64,000 nt of DNA from Ophiobolus disseminans (lineage: Eukaryota; Ascomycota; Dothideomycetes; Pleosporales; Phaeosphaeriaceae). Each line of letters opens with the position of its first letter. The stretch's first letter is position 1. The position numbers and the translations under genes are program-made. Location of the stretch: contig MU006229.1 of assembly GCA_010093685.1 (NCBI GenBank), positions 248,001 through 312,000 on the forward strand, read 5' to 3'. This document shows positions 21,086 to 31,447 of this stretch, piece by piece. A model generated the notes under the pieces. The model worked only from the letters and a program-made list of their open reading frames with translations. It made no database searches and was not told where the DNA came from.

Positions 21086-21685
21086 CTACACCCACTCCAC
21101 AACCTTCAAAAAACCCTCAAACTCAATCTCGTTCCCCACCGTATCCCACTCACTCTCCAGCAACCCCAGCACCTTAACCTCAAAATACTCCCTCGTCCCA
21201 CCCGTCGCATTCGTATACCTAAACCCCCACGTCGTCTGCCCCTTAACACCCAAATACAGCCCCTCCAACTCCACCCCACCAGCAACATGCTTATACAACT
21301 CCGGCACGAGCACTTTCTCCACCGGCGCATCGAGCAAAATATGTCCGTTGAATCGATCCTGGCATATACCCAGTTTCCGGCGCGGAAGCAGGTATTCGGC
21401 GATTTGGCCCGCGGAGCAGGCGAATGGGCGCCGGGGGACGCTGCGGGATGAGCTTGTGTCGATGGCCAATAGGGGGAGTATTTTTGAAGGGAAAATTATG
21501 TCGATGGGTTGGGCGAAGAGTCCGTTTATGGCTGGGTGGTCGGCGGAGTCGACGACAATCATCGAAGCTCCGGGGGGGAAGAAAGCGCAGTCTAGGCGTG
21601 GGCTGAGGAGGCGGGGTGTTACTGTGGGGGTGGAGAGGATTGGGGTGGCGAGCGAGAGGGCCGAGACGAGGAGGGAGAGCAGCAT
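21086..21685 (-). CDS. Small secreted protein, unknown function
   Basis: 199 aa, intronless. Signal peptide MLLSLLVSALSLATPILS, and a mature chain with three Cys (LDCAFF, PFACSAGQ, LGICQDR) and one sequon (NATGG). I do not recognise the family. The end is mixed alpha/beta (REYFEVKVLGLLESEWDTV). It is convergent with the 20527 gene. Confidence 0.55.
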   Translation of the reverse strand: MLLSLLVSALSLATPILSTPTVTPRLLSPRLDCAFFPPGASMIVVDSADHPAINGLFAQPIDIIFPSKILPLLAIDTSSSRSVPRRPFACSAGQIAEYLLPRRKLGICQDRFNGHILLDAPVEKVLVPELYKHVAGGVELEGLYLGVKGQTTWGFRYTNATGGTREYFEVKVLGLLESEWDTVGNEIEFEGFLKVVEWV

Positions 21686-22371
21686 TCTGTTGGTGCGGAG
21701 GCGTAGTAACGATAGAGCTAGGTTCGAAGACTAAGGAGGTAGTGGAAATCGTTTGAAGATTTGGACGACTTCGATTCTATGCTCGAGTACGCGAATGAGG
21801 GACAGCTTATTTTTCGTTTCTGGGGGATGCTGAAAGCCAACGGGGCGTACAGGGATGTTTAGCCATCGAATGACTGGCCTGTACGCGTGGCCATTGGATG
21901 TGCTTGGTGGTGGTACAGCAGCATTAGTGCAAAACTTAAGAACTGTTCTAGATGTTGGAAGTACGTAAATGGAGTTTATGCGAGGAGATGTGAATGTGGC
22001 TGCGGTAGAAAGCGCTAGTTTGGTAGCCGGTGGCGCAGGTGCCTCGGTTGGTCGTCGTCCCTTCTTCCTCTCGACATCAGCAGCTGCAGACCACCACTGT
22101 TACCACTTTACATCATTTCCACAAGTTTATTCAAGATATATGCTAAAGGGGTGAGTACTTTCCCAATTATCCCCCGCTCTCACTGCTCGGTGTCTCGAGA
22201 CAAAGTGTCCAAGGTTGTCTTCTTAGAGAAGGAAGGATAGCCGCATGTGCAGCAGCAGCAAGATTGCTTATCTTCGAAAAGTCAAACTGAACTCCGCAAC
22301 AGACGGAACGATGTGTAGCAGTATGATCATGCTAAAGCAAGGTGACAGTCCATCCAAGGACAATTGGAGAG
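21686..22371. other. Intergenic, no gene seen
   Basis: Upstream of the 21685 gene and downstream of the VIT/vWA gene. Nothing recognisable. Confidence 0.5.
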
Positions 22372-25313
22372 TTAAACGCCTACAAGGTTCTCGGCCACCA
22401 GCCACACCTCCGCTAGGACGGCCTCATCACTAACCACACCCTCGAGCCAGGTGCGTGCTTTCTCCACAACCAACTCCCACGTCTCCTCTTCGTCTTGCAT
22501 GTGTTTCTCGAGGTAGACAATAACAATGGCCGTACTTAGCACTTGCTCTGATTTTTTCGAAGAAATCATCTGCTCCAGCTTCTCTAGCGCGGCATAGGCA
22601 GCGTCGCGGTCGACGTTCATCTCGTCGCAAATCGGGCCTGGAATGGCTGCCCATGATCCATCGAAAGATTGACGTGCGATTAAGCGCTCGAGGAGTGGGC
22701 TGTCTTGATCTGGAGTTTCGGCTCCATCTTCTTCTTCCTCTTCCTCTTCCGAGTCGTGCTGGGCCGCAGCCGCCGCCTTCTTGGACTTTTTCTTCACCGT
22801 CCAGGGATCAGCGCTGGTTCTCTTTCGTGCAGGGGTCTTCACTCCTCCCGTGGATGGTGCAGACTTGCGAGCTGCTTTACTCGCAAGCTGCTTTCGTGGC
22901 GCTTGGCCGCCGGTGCTCATTCGAGCTGTTTGTAGTGTGCGACTGCCACCACGGCTGCCACCTCGACCGCCACGGGCACCGCGAGGACGACCGTGTGAAA
23001 CGGCACGTGTCGCTGTCGGGTAGTCTGAGAAATTAGCTTGCTTACCTTTGCGAAGCGCGGCATGAAAGGAATGGGTAGAAGACGTACATGAGTCTGAATC
23101 CTCCGACTGATATCCATCCACTACATCCCAGTCCTCGACATCGTCTTCGATATCTCGACTAGTAGTTGATTCGAGAGCCTTTTTGCGTCTGGCTGCGATC
23201 TCGACCTCGTTGGCTTCAACGGCCACGAAAGAACAATGCTTTCCACCGACCTGGAACTCAACACCTAGTCGTACTGCTTCGCGTCTCTGCAGTAATTCAA
23301 ATTGTGCTGGATCTTCATCCTTGAGCGACGCCCCGTTTTGATCATTGATGGCATCCGACACCCAACCATGGCCTTCTTCAAGCTCTTGCGTTGCTTTGCG
23401 CGCTGCCAGCTGATGGATCATCCCGTCGTTTCCTTCGCGTATCGAAACGGGGATCTCGAGCTCAAGCGGACCTTGAGGTGACGTGCCTTTCAGCACAACG
23501 CTCTTCGGCTTGAGATGAGACGTCTTAGGACCCATGAGCAGGTAAACACAGGTGCGATTGAATGGAAAGAGTGGTGGGATATCGTGAGGTGTTTGCAGGA
23601 GTTTGGGCCGGTCGAGCTTCGGCAGGCCAGCGAAGATGTCTTTGGCGTCATCTGTCTTTACGTCCTCATTTCCCGTGCTTGGGTCAAAGAGCGAAATGGG
23701 CTTCGCATTGGCTGCTGCTTCTTCCGCGTCGGTTTTGTCGTTGATGTTGAGACATGCGCGTAGGCTATCTGCAACGCTTTCAATGCTGTCGTCTTCGTAC
23801 TTGACTTCCAGACGGTAGTCCATGACGTGGGGTGTAAGAGCACCCTTCAACTGAATAGATGTCAGTCATCTTCTTGAGTCTATTCAGCATCCATCACCTA
23901 CCATGCGCACAATCTTGCTTTCGAGCTTTTCGTTATCAGCAACCATTTGAGCGAAACCCCGTCCCGCTCTAGCGATACCCTCAATCAGCGCGCTGGACAC
24001 ACCTCCACCGATCCCGAGCGAGAAGACCCGTACATTGCCGCTCTTTGTCTCTTCTGAGACGTAGTCGAACAACTCCTCTTGAGACCAGATATCGCCATCA
24101 GTGAGAAGCATGATCTCGGTCTGCAGCTTTGGGTGACGAGCCTCGCAGCATGCCTCGATGGCTGCGAAAGTCTCCGTTCCACCAAAGTCAGCCCTGAAAT
24201 TTTCAACATGATTCATAGCCTCTTGCAGGGATCTTTGGTTGTACGCCTTGCTTTTCTTCCAGAGAAAGCTGTGACGGCTTCCAAACGAACAGATGTTGAA
24301 AACGCACCCGACCGGAATCGACTTCAGGAAGACCTTCAGTGCCGAAACAAGCGTAGGGATGTGAGACTCCATGCTTCCCGAGCGATCCACCACGAATATA
24401 ATCTCCGGGTGCTGCGCCTTCAGATTGAACTTCGGAACGAGCGTGGCCATCAGTGCTCTCTGGTTGGGTATGGTAGGGTGCGACTCTAGAATGGCCTGTG
24501 GAATCCCGACGTCCTTGGCAACGACTTGTAGTACGAAGTCTTGCTCAAGTTCAGTGGTTCCCAGAGCAAGGGTTGCGGACGCCTTGCTCAAGGAGTCATC
24601 CTCATCAATCTTACTGGTAGACAGCGAGCCGAGCGAGACTTCTATCGGGTGCGTCGGCGAGATGACTTTCTTGATCGGAACACCTTGCGCCATTTGGACA
24701 TCGACAGTCAGCGACATGCCCTTCGAATCGACGGCAGTTGCCTCCTGAATCTCGCCCGGATAGAAACCGTAGCGGGGCGAGATCGAAGTTGGAATAGTGA
24801 GTCGTACGCCATCGACCTCCGCATCATGCTTCAGCTCCTGAACATAGGTGATGGTCACGTGAATGGACGACTTTGGCGGAACATTGCCCACCATCGTTGT
24901 GAACACGTCTACGGCGTCGGGGAGTTGCTCGAGCAATGCAGCCTTCTCTCCGAGGTTCTTGGCTTCTTCGTAAGCCTTCTTAGCGGCGCCTCTCTCCTTG
25001 ACTAGGCCGTAGATGGTACGCTCACCAATCTGGCAGACAAACTCGGCGACGCTGATGCCGTCGAATAACGGGAAGACATATCTGTCGATGCGCTGTCAGT
25101 AATTCGTTGAATATCATGTCGGGTTATGACGTACCTGATCTCATCGAGCTTATCGTTCGAGCCATTAACGAAAGTCTGCTTCAAGATCGTGCGAGACGCC
25201 GTCGACAGTATCGTCGTGTGCGCATCGAGTGTAACCTGTGGCAGGTAGGTCCGCTGATGGCCGGGTGATAGATGGAAGTAGTAGCACCCGCATACATGAT
25301 GGTCAACACGCAT
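22372..25313 (-). CDS. VIT and von Willebrand A domain protein
   Basis: Exons 25313..25135, 25081..23902, 23850..22372, with introns of 53 and 51 bp; 945 aa. A further in-frame 63-bp intron (23087..23025, GTACGT...CTCAG) is likely, which would give 924 aa. The N-terminal VIT domain ([24 protein letters not shown], ...[20 protein letters not shown]) is followed by a vWA domain whose MIDAS motif DRSGSMESH is intact. This is the layout of inter-alpha-trypsin inhibitor heavy chain-like and PARP4-like proteins; fungal members are cytosolic or nuclear and of unknown role. After it come an acidic serine stretch ([18 protein letters not shown]), an Arg/Gly block ([16 protein letters not shown]), a basic Lys-rich block and a C-terminal helical domain. 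An extra 5' exon is possible, since the ATG at 25313 is close to the conserved part. Confidence 0.87.
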
Positions 25314-26136
25314 GGCGTCGATGACTAACTGATATGGGTTAGGATGGTATCAAATGTGGAAATCTGGTGAGATGTGATGGAAGATGGAGAAGGAAGTACG
25401 GAGCAGGCAAGGGGATAGCTGTTATTTATACTGTTCCAGCCATGGTTGCCTGATGGGCTTGATGGGAAGGGGTTATTGCCAAGAAACCATGTACGCCCAC
25501 TCAAAGGGGCAAGCACCTGCATGTAATGCGGCAGGGACCTTGAGAGCATGAGTCACAACGCGAGGCGTTTTCTGGTTGCAGAACATACTATACTTGGGTC
25601 GATGGAGTTAATTCGGGGTCGCTTGTTTGATGGCCAATGGCTTTTAAAGTTTAGTCTCCTGATGGCGTTCAGAGTATCACGTGATTCTCGTCTAATGAAG
25701 GGAGCCTTGCTGGTTAGCCTAGCTTACCGTTTTATGTGTATGTTTTTTTTCGGTGACTTCTAGATGAACTACTTAACCTTTGTCAAATCCACTTACATAC
25801 CCTCTTTTCCAATGACCCTCACCCACACAATTTCATCCCGACCCAGATCCTTCGAAGCCCTAACGAATAGGGTTGAAATGCATTTCTGGCAGCATGTAGT
25901 GAAAGGTAGTTGAATCTTAACGGGGGATAATGCTTGCGTTCTAATGGAACAACATTTGGTGAAATATGCAGTGAAAAAATTGGATGTATCAGCTCCGATC
26001 GTCTGCCGAATTGCACAGCCCCAAAACTCTTCCTCTCATCGCCCAATCTTATCCTCAAGTTATATTAACCTGCACAACTTTCGCTCTCTCGTCAACCACA
26101 CACTTCCTTCGACTGTTCAGCCTTACACGATCGACC
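25314..26136. other. Intergenic, promoter region of VIT gene
   Basis: No gene seen. AT-rich around 25741-25800. Confidence 0.5.
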
Positions 26137-27175
26137 ATGACTGATTCAACTCCTTGGCTTCATGGATGGTTCAGCTTGCCTGACGAGCTCAAACTTGAGG
26201 TTATCCGCTATACCGTCCCCTCTGGAGAACGTCTCCATGGTTTTCATTTCGACAAAGACGAAGAAGACAAGATAGATCGGTATGATAATCTGTCACGGTT
26301 TGAGTATCACTTGCCTCATGGGCAACCCGCGCCTCACCTTCGGTGAGCGGCGACTACACAGCATGTACTAGCGCTGTTTATAGCCCCCGCCCATATATGC
26401 AGTTCGTAGCTTCACCCAATACAACCTTAGTTCAATCCTTCAATTCTTCCTATATATGTGCCATTCTCACCCCGCAACATAATCGCATAACTCGTACTCG
26501 AAAAGAGTACGGACAGGATCATTTCCCTCGAATGTATAACTGTTGCTGTCCTGTCCGCCAATCTCAGAGCTGGTTACAGAAGCGTTCTATACCCAGAATA
26601 CGTTTCTTATAAAGCTCCATAACGGATCCAGACTACCCCCACGGCCACTTCGGTGTGTAATTCGGCGTGTCGAGATTGACCTGTAGATCGGCAATGATTT
26701 CTATTTTCTTATAGCCCTGACACCCCTGGAAAATTTCGACACGCTAAACTTTACCAACCTACACACTTTGCGGCTGTCAGTCATTACATCTGTCGCCCTG
26801 AAGTACGATCATGCATGTCGACAAGCTGTGATAGACTACATCAGGAGCTTACTCAGGACATCGCTTCGAACGAGGAGGATGGTTGTACAATATTACCATG
26901 CGCCTCCGTCGGCGCCACATCCCTACGTGCTATGGGGAAAATTACTACCGGACGAAATCGAGATGCTTTTACTGGAGGCTATTTCTATCGCCGTGCCAAA
27001 AGACAAGCTCGTGCGCCAGATCTACGAGCGATTTCGTCAGAGGCCCGGCGTCCGGGCCTCTGATCGGGTGGCGCTGAGGCTTGACGAGGAATGGCCTGCA
27101 GAGGACGAAAACACACCTCTTAGGATTACGAAGAAGTTGTTGTGGATGGAAGGGGTTTCGGGCTCGGGAGAGTGA
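26137..27175 (+). pseudogene. F-box/2EXR-like gene, degenerate copy 1
   Basis: It starts MTDSTPWLHGWFSLPDELKLEVIRYTVPSGE, closely matching the intact gene at 27991 (GWTKLSEELKLSILRYVVPSGE). The frame hits TGA at 26344. About 200 bp of unrelated sequence follows. Homology resumes around 26560 (SELVTEAFYTQNTFLIKL against the intact SRLVYEAFYTQNTIHI), runs into TAG at 26684, and is then open to 27175 (ENFDTLNFTNLHTLRL...). So it is a full-length but broken paralogue, 0.8 kb from the intact one. Both stops are one C-to-T transition from a sense codon. Confidence 0.7.
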
Positions 27176-27990
27176 AAGCTTACTTGGAGGGACGCGGTTA
27201 ACAGAGAGCCTTGACAGATTTGTGTGGTCGATACCGTTAGCAGATCTCATGACAAGTATTCAACTCCATTACATTCTTCAGTTTTGACCAATACATCTTG
27301 ACTTCACTCGATAGCACGCCCGTGTTGTGATACAGCCTCCGCGGACTCATTCACTGTGGTGAGCTCGAGTTTCACTCTTGCGGCTTGGCATTAGCGACAT
27401 GACAAGCCCCGTCATCCAGATAGGGATGACCTGGCTTTGATGACTTAGAAAGGAAAGCGGGAGGTGGAAGATACTTTCAAGACATTGGCAAGCGCATCAA
27501 AGAGCGACATCCCAGCATTCGATGCCCATGGCTAAACCTTGGGAGTGACGGCTCTGACACCAAGGGGAAGAACTGTGTCGGAGTAGTGAAATCGCTTCAC
27601 ATTTAAATGAGGCTGTTCGGAAGATCTAACACTGAGAATAGAGCTCAGAGATGGCTAGGCCGCGGAAGCTATCGACCTTCCGAGGGGAACGAAGTAATTA
27701 CCTGGGCAGTCAAGTCCGGAAGGACAAAGTGGAGAGAAAAAATTGAATGCGATACGAACAGCATAGCGCCATGAGATATCGGGACTTTTCGATGACCTAG
27801 TTAAGACGAGGAAGACAGCTGATTTTCATTAGCACCGGTCAGTTCTTACCAGCACACCTCTTAGCGCCGCCTTTGCTTATGTAAGGTTACACAGCATCTC
27901 GCGCCCCAACCTTAGGTTGGTTCATCGCATCCGACTGACTTCCAGCCCCACCTGGCACCACCTAGCGAATCTGAAGCTTAACACCCGAGC
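27176..27990. other. Intergenic between two F-box-like copies
   Basis: About 0.8 kb with no ORF that looks coding. It should include the promoter of the 27991 gene. Confidence 0.5.
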
Positions 27991-28776
27991 ATGACGGAAT
28001 CGAATGAATTTCTCCGAGGCTGGACAAAACTCTCTGAGGAACTAAAACTCAGCATCCTGCGCTATGTCGTACCCTCAGGCGAGCTGTTGACCTACATCCA
28101 ATTCCATCAAACGTATCGCGACGATCGAGTCAAACGCAGGAGACCGAAATTAGGCACCCCGACAAAATGGTTCATCTTCGAGTATGAGGTTTTCCCGCTC
28201 TTGGCCTGCTCGCTCATCTCTCGCCTGGTCTACGAAGCGTTTTACACGCAGAACACTATACACATTGGCAACCCAAAGGTGTTGAGTCGGCCTCTATCTG
28301 TACAATCGTTTGTCCGGCATGTTGGTTTGGATTTGGACCCAAATCTTGAAGCACTTGAGATCCTAGCCAGTTTGGCAAGTAGTGGATTTGGATTCGCGAA
28401 TCTCCACCTTGTTGAGATTCAGCTCCAGTCAAGCGGAAGCTGGGACCCCAGCTTCAAGACCGATGTGATCGAGGCTGTCATGGAGATTGCACCCATCCGC
28501 ATTAAGGCAAGGAAACTCATCATCGATAACCAACCCGAACGCTTCCAAAGATATTTGAGAGTCATCCGAAATCTACCTCATACAGCGATTGAAGAGTGTA
28601 TCATGGCTAAGATTACCGTTCTTGCACAGGGCAATAGACCAATAACAGAACGGTGGGAGCGTTACACGTTTGACGTCAAAACCAGGGATACACCTTTGCA
28701 GTATTTTGAGGCTTGGCCGTTGGAGGCGGTGAAAGACAACCTCGGCAGGGTGACGAGGAAGGTGGTAGAGCTTTGA
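27991..28776 (+). CDS. F-box/2EXR-like protein (intact)
   Basis: 261 aa, intronless. The N-terminal F-box-like helix pair (GWTKLSEELKLSILRYVVP) is followed by the family hallmark YEAFYTQNTIHI (general form aromatic-Y-x-x-N-T), typical of a large, fast-changing fungal family whose members may be substrate adaptors of SCF ubiquitin ligases or stand-alone proteins. The C-terminal half is alpha/beta (LHLVEIQLQ, PIRIKARKLIIDNQPERFQRYLRVIRNLP). It is the best preserved member of a six-copy local family and the template for calling the broken copies. Function is unknown. Confidence 0.6.
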   Translation: MTESNEFLRGWTKLSEELKLSILRYVVPSGELLTYIQFHQTYRDDRVKRRRPKLGTPTKWFIFEYEVFPLLACSLISRLVYEAFYTQNTIHIGNPKVLSRPLSVQSFVRHVGLDLDPNLEALEILASLASSGFGFANLHLVEIQLQSSGSWDPSFKTDVIEAVMEIAPIRIKARKLIIDNQPERFQRYLRVIRNLPHTAIEECIMAKITVLAQGNRPITERWERYTFDVKTRDTPLQYFEAWPLEAVKDNLGRVTRKVVEL

Positions 28777-29366
28777 TGGGACACCACCGGAAGTGCCGTA
28801 CTGTTAGGTGTAACTAGCACCATCTTTCTCGCTGCCATACGTGAGAGACTGTCGAAATGGCGTCGGGTGCACGGAAAATGGATAATCAAACGACGGGATA
28901 GGAGGGTTCCAGGGTTTCCCTAACGTATGCGATGTAAGACTGCCTAGATATCCAGAGCAAGTCGCACTCGATGTACCCCAAATATGTCTCATGTGTAGCG
29001 AGAGGATGTTGTAGATGTGCTTATGGGCGGACAAAAGCACACGGCGTGCAGTGACACAAGGAGTGAAATGGGGTGAAGATTAGCGAAAGCTCGGACCAGG
29101 TCATCGTCATTCCCCCACGATCTTCTCTGCAGCTTCCAGACGCGTGCTGATGGACCCTGGAACGCGACCGCCGCGTGGACAAGTTGATCGCGATTCCCTT
29201 GCAGATGCGTCCCAAGGAAGATGAGATGGCGGGGCAAGACTGCACATGGCACGCGCCTCTATGCAGAAACCTTTCTCCGCGATCCCGCGCTACCTGCAAC
29301 AACTTTCTTACAGCTACAGTGCTCGGGTCGTGACTTGCCCACCATACACCTTACAGTGAATTCGCA
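28777..29366. other. Intergenic, promoter of hydrolase gene
   Basis: No gene recognised. Confidence 0.5.
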
Positions 29367-30999
29367 ATGTCTTCGAAGCACATTGCACGGCCAACCAACA
29401 GCATAGGTAGCTTTCTTGTTGATGCCGCCTGGTTCAGCTTCAAGCTCACCTTCGGCCTCGCGAGTCTAGCCACCGTTTGGACTACCGCAATTCTCAAGAA
29501 TGGAGCGCTCTGGGCGACTGATACTGAGGAGGAGAAGCGGGAACTGGCTACTGGTAAGTTAAATCCATGGAACATAATGATACGTGCTAAAATCATCAGC
29601 ACAGGGGAAGCATTGGAGTCTCGATCGTGAACCACTATCCGGCTTCAAGCATGCCTTCTTCAAGACCAGACTTGGGACGAGTCTCCACTATGTCATCAAC
29701 GCTGATAATGGCGCGTCAACACCAAAGAACATCGCTGTCTTTATACATGGTATGTCCCGCAATAGGGCTGTAAGAGCCTCAGCCAGCAGCTTGCTAAATG
29801 ATACACAGGCTTCCCCGATTCATTCCTCCTCTGGCGCCACATCCTCCAATCCCCCGAGCTACAGCACGATTACGTTCTGATTGCTGTCGATCTACCTGGC
29901 TATGGTGGCTCCGATAGCCTCCCTTCCTACGGCCCATACGAAATGCTCGAGGCAATCACCGAGTTCATACTAGGCATACGAGAGCAATATCTACACACTG
30001 AGAGCAAGGCCGTGGTCGTCACACATGATTGGGGTGCCCTCGTAGGTGCGAGATTGGCATCCGAGGCAAGCGAGCTCGCTGATCAATGGATCATCACCAG
30101 CGGCATGATTGTAAGCGGTGTGAAATCACACATTACTTCACCTGTTGACATTACGACAGCCACTCTTAGCACAATCAAACGCCATCGCCCAATTCACTCT
30201 CGCAAAGCAAATGATCCATACATGGGTTCGATCGCCGTTCAATCTGCGCCTTCTGAAGACCGCGGCTGCTGCCCTGGGCCCAGTGCGCTCCCAATTCCGT
30301 CGATCGTTCTATATCTTCTGCTTCCATCTGCCTTGGCCATTCACCAACCTCCTCGCCACGTTCGGTAACTACTGGTTCCTGCGTGTCATGCACAATCTCG
30401 GTAAAGGCACGCGACGCCGCAATGAAGACAAACTGTTTGGTCACTTGGACGCCAAAGAAGCAGGTGAAGCCATGGCCATGTCGACTGGTCCCGGTATACA
30501 GCAGCTGAATGAATCGGAATTCGGCGCGATGAAGTACGGCGAGTCAGTCAGGAGACGAGTGCGCGACCGCGGCATGTCTGAGAAAGTCAAAATCTACCGC
30601 GACGGGCTATTCAATCGCAGGTGGGAGAAGTCGCTGGAAACTACTGCTGCGCTATTTGAGATTGCGACCAGCTCCACGCCGCACTCATCGGCATCCTCTG
30701 CTCCGCTCCTGAGCGGCCAGCTGAAGGGCTGTCTCAAAGCACCGACGACCTTTATGCTCGGCGAACGCGACCCTGCATTTGATCGCAGACTAGCTCTCGA
30801 CAATGTGAAAGATTACCTAGTAGGAGGAAGCCAGGTAGTGCTCATTAAGGGTGCAGGACACTGGCTGCCGCTCGAGCCTGCCGGTCGACGCATCTTGGAG
30901 AAGACGGTACTTTGGGCTTTGAGCAAGGAGCTTGGCAGCGAGAATGTGAGTACGCCGTTCGCCTCAATGAACGAGGTCACGGTAGTTGTAGAAACCTAG
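29367..30999 (+). CDS. Alpha/beta hydrolase, epoxide-hydrolase-like, membrane-anchored
   Basis: Four exons: 29367..29553, 29600..29749, 29809..30110, 30160..30999; introns 46, 59 and 49 bp; 492 aa. An N-terminal hydrophobic helix (about residues 17-42, VDAAWFSFKLTFGLASLATVWTTAIL) suggests anchoring to the ER. The oxyanion motif HGFPDS, the strand DLPGYGGSD and the nucleophile elbow THDWGALVG (Asp nucleophile, as in epoxide hydrolases and haloalkane dehalogenases) are present. The acid is probably the Asp in GERDPAFD, and the base His is in GAGHWLPLEPAG. Each junction was checked for frame and rebuilds a motif; the second acceptor completes HGFPDS. Substrate unknown. It is an intact gene at the edge of the damaged 26-43 kb zone. 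Confidence 0.88.
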
Positions 31000-31447
31000 G
31001 AGCCGCAGCATCGTGGTGCAATGCTTTAGGTCTGATGCGATTTTAGCATCTTAAATCGCGTTCCTACATTTTAACGTTTCACCTGGGCAAGTCCACTGGG
31101 TTCGAAGCTTGTTCGTATTCAAGCGCACAGACCATTCGCTGCTGCCTCACCTTCAGCTGCTTGTCTACCCCGCCACGTGACCGCGTCTTACACCTACGCC
31201 TAACTGATCTGAATACCTTGATAACTCCCTGCGACTTGACTGTTACTATCTCACAGTAGCTCAAATAGTATTTTCGATGCAGTAGTACTTGAACGGATAT
31301 CGCACTTTTGATCACGGGCACCTGCTTTGTAGGTACCTACTTGCATACATGCCAAGGCGACGATGCAGCGCTCATACAGTTAGATAGACCCCGTAACCAC
31401 AGCCCTCCCAGAGATAGTCCATCATCCACTTGGTCTAATCGTTGAGG
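31000..31447. other. Intergenic, promoter of HET gene
   Basis: No gene recognised. Confidence 0.5.
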
